Below, in pieces: positions 8,921-14,643 of a DNA stretch of 14,643 nt (positions within the stretch are counted from its first letter, which is position 1; each line of letters begins with the position of its first letter). The stretch is taken from assembly GCA_028565635.1 (NCBI GenBank), contig JAOXYB010031275.1, positions 1 through 14,643 of the forward strand, written 5' to 3'. Under the pieces are notes generated by a model that was not told the origin of the DNA, made no database searches, and worked only from the letters and a program-made list of their open reading frames with translations. Made by a program: the position numbers and the translations under genes. This DNA is from Phoronis ovalis (lineage: Eukaryota; Phoronida; Phoronidae).

Positions 8921-9305
8921 CCCGGGGGGCTCACTTGAAAACAAGTCGGGTACCCATGCTCCTCCGTAGGGTGCAAAATAAGCCCCTAAACGGGAAGTGG
9001 AGGATCCAAATACCACCCCTACAAAACTGGGGATTTTGCTGAAAAAGGTACCCCTAAACGGGAAGTTTTCTCTGAAAAATTAACAACCAAAAAAAACGGT
9101 TCCCAAAGGTGTACATGAAAAACCAACCCCTAAACGGGAAGTTCAGTACATTTGCCAAAAACATACCCCTAAATGTGGTTTTCCCCCAAAATCGACCCCC
9201 AAACGGGGTTCTCGGAACCCCGTCGAACGGTGAAAAAGGTGCCCCTTACCCCCGTTTTTTAGGCCAAGCATGCGTACCCGACTTTTTTTAAGTGAGCCCC
9301 CCGGG
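8921..9305. mobile_element. Non-autonomous DNA transposon (MITE) with about 38-bp TIRs and 9-bp TSD
   Basis: The ends are inverted copies beginning CCCGGGGGGCTCACTT and continuing through GTCGGGTAC and GCATGC, about 38 bp with few mismatches. The 9-bp target duplication GGAATGATA is exact on both sides (8912-8920 and 9306-9314). The element is 385 bp with no transposase. Its interior has several copies of CCCCTAAACGGGAAGT-like motifs. A 9-bp duplication points to a Mutator-like or related superfamily; I did not recognise a named family. It sits between the two genes. Confidence 0.85.
8982..9262. repeat. Dispersed internal motif of the MITE (CCCCTAAACGGGAAGT-like)
   Basis: Three copies read CCCCTAAACGGGAAGT (starting near 8982, 9052 and 9126). 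Decayed versions occur near 9168 (CCCCTAAATG), 9196 (CCCCCAAACGGGG) and 9241. Spacing is irregular, so this is an internally amplified subterminal motif, not a clean tandem array. Confidence 0.7.
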
Positions 9306-9314
9306 GGAATGATA
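9306..9314. repeat. Right target-site duplication of the MITE
   Basis: GGAATGATA directly follows the right terminal inverted repeat. The perfect match to the left copy suggests a fairly recent insertion. Confidence 0.8.
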
Positions 9315-10190
9315 GCTTGTGAAATTAACGAAAATCTCAGGCGCTTCACATGACCTTGTATCAGTTCGCGCACGAGAGGTCAAGTTCAAGTAGTTCCAGG
9401 TTCCGATTCAAGAAATCTCCAACAAGGGGGTTCAATTTTTACCAAATACAGTATCTCGAAAACTGTACTGTTCTTGGGGAGAACAATTGGCGCTCAGCGT
9501 ATAGGTTTTTTAATATACTAATATTCGAAATCATTTATTTAACATTGTGTTGGATGGAACTTTATACTGCTGTGTGTGCTACCTTTACGTTGCGGATGAA
9601 ATACAAGTACGAGAAAAACCCTGGGAACACGGTGACAGTACCGTTTGCCCAAATTATGGGATTTAAGAAATTCGGACAGTTACCTTACCTATAAAGTTTC
9701 TTTTGTAGTTGAGCATGTTAACGTCAGGTATCCACTGTAAAGTTGAGAAGACAAGTTGCATAGTTTGTTTTCTTCACTGCTGTGATGTGCGGTTGGCCGA
9801 ACTAAGTCCGTGGACACTAGGTTTTTCGACGTTTTTTGGTCTTATCAGCCCGCATAAAGACCTTAGAGCATTCGGGAGCAGTAAAAGAATTCTGAGGGCC
9901 AAAGAATGGGTCGCCTCCTATTCTTGTTGAGAGGGTCAATGGGTCTAGGCTTGGCTCTGTAGTCTTCTACGGGGTCCACATAAATTGGCTCATCCGTGAT
10001 CTTCTTGAAAGAAACTGAAACTTGAGGATGCGAAATTTCTTTGTTGAAATCTTCTTAGCCAGGGACGATCTAAATATACGTCCGTTCGTTGTGGAATCTG
10101 TTGATAAGGAAGACCAATCTTTTCACATCCACATCTTTTTCTTGGTTATAAATATTTGTATTTGCAATGAAACAAACTAGCAAGAAAAGC
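9315..10190. other. GC-richer intergenic stretch between the MITE and gene B 3' end
   Basis: Apart from the coding relic, this stretch has no gene I can support. A 114-codon plus-strand frame (9350-9694) has low-complexity Ser and aromatic composition, with no domain and no splice or promoter support. The base composition is less AT-rich than the flanks, suggesting old inserted material. Confidence 0.4.
9863..10136 (-). pseudogene. Possible broken coding relic, family unknown
   Basis: On the minus strand one frame reads KDVDVKRLVFLINRFHNER, a stop, a few codons, a second stop, then a 63-codon open stretch (10054-9863) containing DEPIYVDPVEDY and KPRPIDPLNKNRRRP before TAA. The composition is protein-like (acidic, Pro- and Arg-containing) and less AT-rich than the surroundings. 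There is no ATG and no obvious splice pair. It could be a decayed gene or transposon fragment, or chance. I do not recognise the family. Confidence 0.3.
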
Positions 10191-10206
10191 GCACATTACA
10201 TAGTCC

Positions 10207-10212
10207 TTTATT
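10207..10212 (-). terminator. Candidate poly(A) signal of gene B
   Basis: AATAAA reads on the minus strand here, 206 bases past the gene B stop codon. It is a reasonable 3' UTR length, but the motif is common in AT-rich sequence. Confidence 0.4.
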
Positions 10213-10417
10213 ACATAAATGTATTAGAGTACATTTCTTGCATTTATATTTTATGAACATTTTAAATGCTACACGGAAAAGACAGGGTTTTCCTTTTTTA
10301 AAGATGTTAGTAAGTGTTCGTGCAGTAACCTGCATGCATACATGCATCATACTTTTTTCAAGGAACAATATATGATACGCTTATCACTGTCAAACAGATA
10401 CGATTAAAGTTAAGAAT

Positions 10418-10678
10418 TCAAATATTCAGTAATGGTGTATCCTCATCGTCAGCATTATTTAATCTCATAACGCTTGTTTCTTCAGCTGGTTCCTCAACTG
10501 GCATAACGGTGCGCCGCGTTTCTATTGTCTGTCCTTCAACGAACTGGCAGAAACAGACTAGATCATTTAGAACTTCGTGACGAGTAAACATTGCTTTAAC
10601 GGCTATTTTATCGTTTCCGCTATGTACAAGCATCTTTATATAATCTGGCAGCAGTTCACGTAAACATCGTGTTAATTC
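10418..10678 (-). CDS. Gene B terminal exon with acidic dileucine tail
   Basis: The acceptor is CCCTTATTTCAG (AG at 10680-10679). The frame runs 86 codons to TGA at 10420-10418. It begins ELTRCLRELLPDYIKML, continues through a helical region with FCQFVEGQ, and ends in a disordered acidic tail NNADDEDTPLLNI. EDTPLL fits the [DE]xxxL[LI] sorting motif. Confidence 0.72.
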   Translation of the reverse strand, partial: ELTRCLRELLPDYIKMLVHSGNDKIAVKAMFTRHEVLNDLVCFCQFVEGQTIETRRTVMPVEEPAEETSVMRLNNADDEDTPLLNI

Positions 10679-13600
10679 CTGAAATAAGGGTGCAAATTGT
10701 TTATAGTTCCTGATGTTGTATTATGAAGAAGTACTTGCGTTATTATTACATATAATAGTAAAGCAATAGACAAAACAATGTTTACTGAATTTTAAAAATA
10801 CCCATGGATGCAGACGGGTTTTCAAGTACGTTTTTTCCATGCATTCGTTACATGCTGAAAGAAGACGTGTCTAGTAGGCAGAATTTGGTTACAACACGAT
10901 TTCAAATAATGAACAATGACAATGACCACATTGCTATGAAGTGCTGATGAAACAAAAAGTTTACTCGCCGTTTAGTTCCCGCAACTAATTCATTGCAAGA
11001 TCAATCCATTTCAATTGTTAATTGTGATGCTTATAGAGATAACATACCTCGTAAGATTCCTGCTGTACGATATCATTTTGAAGATTGTCATCATCGTTTT
11101 CTTCTTCTATTTGGCATCTATATCGTCTTCGTAACATGGCTTTTAGATAATCCTAAAATGACAAAATTAGCTATCGTTATATTTTGTGCATTTTTGATAT
11201 ACTTATCACATTTAGATGTACGTATTTCTTCAGTTCTGAATAAAGTTTCCCCATAAATGCTTCCTCTTAAAATATTTAATATCATGGGGTAATAGCAGAC
11301 CTTTTGAAAAGCCATTGAAAAAACACTAGATTTCACGTAACGAGTTGAGATGTTGTATCTTTAATATAAACAGTAGAAGCAGAAAAATTGAACAAAGGCG
11401 CTTTGATGTTATAATGTATACTAATCATTTTTAGTTTTTACTTACTTTACAAGGCTTCAAATCATATCGAATCATCAGTATCTGTTGTAACAAAAAATAT
11501 AAGTTAAGGGAACATAGCGTAAACGTGGATGATACTGTTTCGCAGTACCTGCTGGAAGATCCACATATTTCGGCAATACCCTCATGAATTGAGAAGGTAA
11601 TAAATTGTAAACATTTGTCTTCAATAGCACTTGGACATTTTCTAGTTGGACCTAACATCAACAAGAAATGTTAAACAGCTTATTCAAATTAATATCATGT
11701 AATATGAAAAATATATAGGTTGGAGATTTAATACAACTAGAATCATTAGTGAATAGGATACTGCCGGAGAAGAACTGCCTTGACGTTCTTGAAAATATGT
11801 CAACACATGATGCCTCTCATGATATTTCATATTGACATCGACCAATATATTAGTTGCCGTCTTTAGTTGCTGTAATTAGATTAAAACGGAAATATTGTTC
11901 TTGCTTCTAAAGCATTTGCTAAATATTATAAATACCAAACAGCATAATTAATTACTATAAAAATATCGTATGCTCATACAAGACATCCACCGATTATCAC
12001 ATACAATCCTTTTTCATTGACCAAAATCTGTTTACACGGACCTAGTAATTTATTTATTATTGGTACACGACCAACTGGTTAAACTAGTTGTGTAGTCTCG
12101 CGAGAGGTCTAGCAGGTATATATAAAGAGTACAAAGGGATTTTAAGTACTTGAGGCGTTGGCAGTCAACAGAGCAGGTATCATGTCCTCAGGTTCAGAAA
12201 ACGAGAATTTGATTTAGATATTTATAAAAGTATTGCAGAACAGCACTTACTAGTTACAGCTAGATCAAGATCTAACCTAAGTTAGTACTACAGTAAATGC
12301 ATTACTGAATGCATTACTGTCATACCGTTTAAAATTGGGACAGTGTAATAGTTGCGAAGTTAAAACGTTGAAAAATAAACGTTGCTGCCAACGGCCTATT
12401 ATCCTATTAAGTTGTGAATTGTTTTAATGGTAAATCTTTTATGTTCGTTTGAGGGACGAATTAGAACATAACGTTGAATACTCATAACCAGTTCGTTTAG
12501 CGTCTAACAATTTACGAGTGACACCAAGTTCGTTGAACACCCACCTTCTGATTTTATATAAAGAAAGCGAGTGTTTAACGAACTTGGTAAGTTTCACTCT
12601 TAAATTGTCAGTGTTAGACGAACTGATGGCGAGTGTGCTACGAATTGTGTCCGTATAAATCCAGGCAAACTTAACCAGCGCAGACTCAAACCGTCAATCC
12701 ACACTCGCGCACCTGCTTCCTACCATTCGAACCATTTTTCCGGGTATCGCACCGCAATTCCCGCTACTCGAACCGTCATTTCCGTTGACTCGCAAAAGTT
12801 GCCAGGAACTCGTACAGATTTCCGGAGACTCGGACCTGCTGTTTGATAAGTGTTCGAGTCTCCGGAAATATGTACGAGTTCCTGGCAACTTGTGCGAGTC
12901 TACGGAAACGACGGTTCGAGTAGCAGGAATTTCGGTGCAAAACTCGGAAATAGGGTTCGAATAGTAGGAAACACGTGCGCGAGTGCGGATTGACGGTCCG
13001 AGTCTACGTTAGTTAGGTGGGCCTGAAATCGATTTAGGTAATGAAAAACGATTGTAGGCGAGGATGTTAGGCAACCCTGGCATAAATGCTACAATACACA
13101 GTATCTGTCTTAATATCCTATTAAAATTGTATATACCCCCAGGTAAAAGGTAAGTAACCGATATTCAATAACCTGCTATCGGCAGGTATATTCGTCAAAG
13201 GTCATAATCATAGAACTACTACTGATAAGGGTTTCTAATGTCTGGTTCAATATACAAACCAGCGAATATGTTTCAACAACAATAAAATACTTTCTGTAAA
13301 ATTAATGACAAAACTTGTGAATATTAACTTATCACACATACCCTTCTTCTAAAGCAGCATAACAAAATGACAAGTGTAATAACAAACGCAACAACAAATG
13401 AGCAGAAGCCTCCGATCGTACCATATGCAACCAAACTATTATACGAAAGCTGTTGCCCGGCAACTACAGCACCAGCAATTATAACCTATTAAAAGAAAAT
13501 ATACAAATATAATACTTGTTTATGTGTTACTTTACAAAAATAAAATAGAAATACCTCTAAAAAACTTAGTATGAAAACGAAAGATTTAAATTTTAGATTT

Positions 13601-14340
13601 AAACTACCTCAACATATCGATATTATTCAATGATTAACCTGTCTTACCACTAACAAAACCCAAATGCAACTTATCCAGGATGACATTAAACAGGGTCCGG
13701 TTAATCCGAAAGACAAATTGTGCACCTTCAACATCCACGTTTTGTTCAACTGTGCTGCTAGGTGACGATATACAATAGTAGGCGCCTAGAAAGATATGCA
13801 CTTTTCTATTAAATAAGTAGGCTTCTTATATGTTTTATTCAAATTAAACAACAAAAACGAATGTAAGCATGAAGTTGATAAAACACATTTGGAAAAATAA
13901 AGTAGGCTCTTTATATTCTAAAGTATGTGAAAGATAATGTACTAATGAAGTATACTGAGTTTAATGAATAATATATAAACTGAATGATAGATATTAAGCT
14001 TAAACAAATTTTAATTTAAAAATACAAAATAACGCTAGGTAACATAAACTAGATAACTAATGCATCTAGTAAGACTCAGTTTCAGAATACATTTTCATTT
14101 GATTATTATCTATAAAACTGTATAAAGCAAAATAAATGAACCACATTTAAGTGGAAATTGGTAGAAGGAACAATCTAACTATGTACTGTTCTGTTTACTT
14201 TTTGAACTATAATTATACTTGACATACCGTTATTTTCATTTTACGTAACTTTGCGATATGTTCTTGTGCCAATTCTTGAAATGAAAATCCAATCTTGCTC
14301 GTAGCATTAGCAGCAAAAGCTAGTCGAACACCATTTGTAT
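10418..14340 (-). CDS. Gene B: unrecognised membrane protein, 3' part (about eight exons)
   Basis: Exons, in order of transcription, are 14340-14228, 13785-13648, 13485-13342, 11869-11762, 11651-11549, a microexon about 11265-11222, 11152-11048 and 10678-10418. Most joins are phase 0 with GT-AG signals. The product has an N-terminal part outside the window, one or two membrane segments, a basic FRRR at the inner membrane face, and about 240 cytoplasmic residues: helical stretches (QLKTATNILVDV, VQLENVQVLLK, SELKKY, DYLKAMLRRRYR), an acidic cluster, and a tail with EDTPLL. That matches the [DE]xxxL[LI] adaptor-binding motif for endosomal or lysosomal sorting. I do not recognise the family. Gene A follows it in the same direction. 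The overall gene is well supported; two joins are not. Confidence 0.65.
11048..11152 (-). CDS. Gene B cytoplasmic exon (basic then acidic)
   Basis: The acceptor is TTTTGTCATTTTAG and the donor GAG|GTATGT; the exon is 105 bp, phase 0 on both sides. It encodes DYLKAMLRRRYRCQ then IEEENDDDNLQNDIVQQ, a sharp basic-to-acidic switch typical of flexible cytoplasmic linkers. Confidence 0.7.
11222..11265 (-). CDS. Gene B candidate microexon (EEAFMGKLYSELKKY)
   Basis: A 44-bp segment after AAATATTTTAAG would convert phase 1 to phase 0 and encode EEAFMGKLYSELKKY, an amphipathic helix that leads well into DYLKAML. Its donor is weak (TAC|GTACAT, or AAT|GTGATA 12 bases later), and the following intron would be only 57-69 bases. 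A competing 36-bp microexon (about 11481-11446, ILMIRYDLKPCK) has strong sites but needs a phase 0 donor upstream. Confidence 0.35.
11549..11651 (-). CDS. Gene B cytoplasmic exon (VQLENVQVLL)
   Basis: The acceptor is TTGTTGATGTTAG and the donor GCAG|GTACTG (phase 1 out); the exon is 103 bp. It encodes VQLENVQVLLKTNVYNLL and FMRVLPKYVDLPA. The frame stays open past the donor for about 23 codons (including QYHPRLRYVPL) to tandem stops, so the donor is not certain. Confidence 0.62.
11762..11869 (-). CDS. Gene B cytoplasmic exon (QLKTATNILVDV)
   Basis: The acceptor is TCTAATTACAG and the donor GCA|GTATCC (non-optimal); the exon is 108 bp, phase 0 on both sides. It encodes QLKTATNILVDVNMKYHERH and HVLTYFQERQGSSSPA, with soluble, helix-prone composition. 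It fits in frame between the FRRR exon and the next exon. Confidence 0.65.
12096..12127 (+). promoter_or_regulatory. Candidate antisense promoter: TCTCGCGAGA plus TATA box
   Basis: The perfect palindrome TCTCGCGAGA (12096-12105) is a known animal core-promoter element. It lies 11 bases upstream of TATATATAAAG (12117-12127). Both sit inside the large intron of gene B, and the TATA box points along the plus strand, antisense to gene B. No perfect initiator is seen 30 bases downstream. Confidence 0.4.
12182..12217 (+). CDS. 11-codon mini-ORF downstream of the antisense promoter
   Basis: This is the first ATG after the TATA box. It encodes MSSGSENENLI and a TAG. A CTCAG|GTTCAG inside it could instead act as a splice donor. 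It is too short to assign a function and is recorded because of its position. Confidence 0.2.
   Translation: MSSGSENENLI
12296..12319. repeat. 12-bp perfect tandem duplication
   Basis: AATGCATTACTG occurs twice head-to-tail. Confidence 0.85.
12488..12625. repeat. Foldback 1: imperfect inverted repeat, about 52-bp arms
   Basis: The left arm 12488-12540 (CAGTTCGTTTAG to CAAGTTCGTTGAACAC) pairs with the right arm 12571-12625 (GTGTTTAACGAACTTGG to TAGACGAACTG), with small gaps and a 30-base loop. RNA from either strand would form a long hairpin. It lies in the gene B intron just before foldback 2. Confidence 0.8.
12661..13025. repeat. Foldback 2: long inverted repeat, about 170-bp arms
   Basis: The left arm (12661-12834) and right arm (12854-13025) are imperfect reverse complements from CAGGC/GCCTG at the outside to TCCGGAGACTCGGA / TTCGAGTCTCCGGA at the centre, leaving a loop of about 20 bases. 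Identity is high along the arms, including ACCGTCAATCC and CACTCGCGCAC. Each arm is made of 19-26-base units usually headed by CTCG and containing a TTCC/GGAA core. It may be a foldback-type mobile element; AAAT flanks both ends but is too short to call a target duplication. Its GC content is well above the surroundings. Confidence 0.82.
13281..13286 (+). terminator. Plus-strand AATAAA downstream of the foldbacks
   Basis: A canonical poly(A) hexamer about 255 bases after foldback 2, in the orientation of the antisense promoter. It could end a nested transcript. The motif is frequent by chance in AT-rich DNA. Confidence 0.25.
13342..13485 (-). CDS. Gene B transmembrane exon
   Basis: The acceptor is TCTTTTAATAG and the donor AGG|GTATGT; the exon is 144 bp and phase 0. 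It encodes VIIAGAVVAG, a short polar loop (QQLSYN), then a clear membrane helix FCSFVVAFVITLVILLCC followed by FRRR, a positive-inside stop-transfer. If the alternative acceptor GGTGCTGTAG is used, the first segment is lost and the protein is single-pass. Confidence 0.7.
13648..13785 (-). CDS. Gene B exon, open in two frames
   Basis: The acceptor is ATATCTTTCTAG and the donor GTG|GTAAGA; the exon is 138 bp. In phase 0 it reads APTIVYRHLAAQLNK, then FGLTGPC and WISCIWVLLV, continuing a membrane segment into the next exon with all strong splice sites. In phase 1 it reads AYYCISSPSSTVEQ and QFVFRINRTLFNVIL, resembling an extracellular beta-rich domain, but that requires weaker sites on both neighbours. 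Phase 0 is preferred on splice strength; composition favours phase 1. Confidence 0.6.
14228..14340 (-). CDS. Gene B exon (5'-most in window)
   Basis: Only one frame is open. It encodes DTNGVRLAFAANATSK and FQELAQEHIAKLRKMKIT, ending at the strong donor ACG|GTATGT in phase 0. The acceptor is taken as ATTGAAG at 14341, a weak site. The frame is open a little further upstream (LYAIE), so the true 5' boundary is uncertain. It carries one sequon (NAT). An internal alternative donor TTAC|GTAAAA would leave phase 1. Confidence 0.6.
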
Positions 14341-14643
14341 CTTCAATTGCATACAAATATAACAATTTTAATTGTTATAAAAATACCATATATAACGCGA
14401 AGAGTAGCTTGTCGAATAGAAAATAAGTGTTCTCTTTTTATAAGGCATGTTCTCAAATGTGGCCTGGGCCGGTCCGGCCGGTAGTGGCCTGCCTGGCCTC
14501 TAGTAACCTGGGTATCAATGATTTTCGCTGCTTATTACAATGTGTATTTACCCTATCTAAAGCGAGTTTTACCTGTGTATACCTATTCAAGGTATGTTAC
14601 AATGTGCCAGTAGCCTGGCCTCATAACTTTAAACCCCTGCAAT
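14341..14643. other. Right edge: AT-rich then GGCC-rich sequence
   Basis: Upstream of the first gene B exon there is an AT-rich stretch, then a GC-rich patch (about 14460-14515) of overlapping GGCC/CCGG/GCCTGG motifs. Two copies of TTACAATGTG (about 14534 and 14599) and a second GCCTGGCCTC near 14615 suggest part of a repeat element cut by the window edge. No exon is supported. Confidence 0.4.

Larger units (their letters stand above)
11870..13341 (-). other. Gene B large intron containing antisense promoter-like motifs and foldbacks
   Basis: The 1.47 kb between the membrane exon and the QLKTATN exon has no further exon I can support, and the flanking exons join directly in phase 0. It carries the promoter motifs, the two foldbacks, a small hairpin ACCTGC/GCAGGT near 13174-13190, and a plus-strand AATAAA at 13281-13286. 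Confidence 0.6.

Noticed and set aside
8982-9262. Regularly recurring CCCCTAAACGGG motif considered as a CRISPR-like array
   Set aside because: Spacing is irregular, copies decay, the motif lies wholly inside a MITE, and the genome is eukaryotic.
9109-9373. Open frames overlapping the MITE on both strands
   Set aside because: They run across the transposon internal repeats and terminal repeat and have no domain or splice support.
9350-9930. Two plus-strand frames of 114 and 73 codons
   Set aside because: No signal peptide, domain, promoter or splice evidence; the second is opposite a better minus-strand reading.
10177-10368. 63-codon minus-strand frame after gene B
   Set aside because: It lies in the probable 3' UTR and overlaps the poly(A) signal; Lys/Cys-rich with no recognisable feature.
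10993-11336. 87-codon plus-strand frame and 72-codon minus-strand frame
   Set aside because: Both are shadows over the gene B exon at 11152-11048 and its neighbouring intron.
12694-12888. 64-codon minus-strand frame
   Set aside because: It lies across the foldback centre and left arm; the frame follows from the repeated units, not from a protein.

Overview
The window comes from an AT-rich, intron-rich animal genome. Its coding stretches are short pieces bounded by GT-AG splice signals with matching intron phases, there are no bacterial operons or Shine-Dalgarno sites, and the clearest gene is an extracellular Ser/Thr-rich protein with a NIDO (nidogen-like) domain, a metazoan family. An aquatic invertebrate is likely; the sequence alone does not settle the phylum. 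All identifications are by eye, and no database was searched.

Two multi-exon genes lie head-to-tail on the minus strand. Gene A (about 7655 down to 520, continuing past the left edge) has a TATA/Inr core promoter, a 5' leader with a hairpin and two tiny uORFs, and a signal-peptide exon (7478-7331). A 3.65 kb intron follows, then a long mucin-like exon (3680-2461) with 27-bp and 42-bp coding tandem repeats, then four short exons that finish a NIDO domain. The layout resembles mucin-4/SUSD2/alpha-tectorin-like proteins. Any AMOP, VWD or EGF modules and the C-terminus would lie outside the window.

Gene B (14340 down to 10418, with its 5' end outside the window) is an unrecognised membrane protein rebuilt from about eight exons: one or two membrane segments, a basic stop-transfer FRRR, a long helical cytoplasmic region, an acidic stretch and a C-terminal acidic dileucine motif (EDTPLL). 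Two joins are unresolved: the 13785-13648 exon is open in two frames, and the link between 11549 and 11152 is ambiguous.

Between the genes (about 7660-10200) lie a degenerate telomere-like tract, a clean 385-bp MITE (8921-9305) with long terminal inverted repeats and a perfect 9-bp target duplication, and a broken coding relic (9863-10136).

The most unusual stretch is the 1.47 kb intron of gene B (11870-13341). On the plus strand, antisense to gene B, it holds a TCTCGCGAGA palindrome, a TATA box, an 11-codon mini-ORF, two long imperfect foldbacks (12488-12625 and 12661-13025, the second with arms of about 170 bp made of short CTCG-headed units), and an AATAAA. Together these could be a nested antisense hairpin-RNA transcription unit. 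That is inference; RNA data would decide it.
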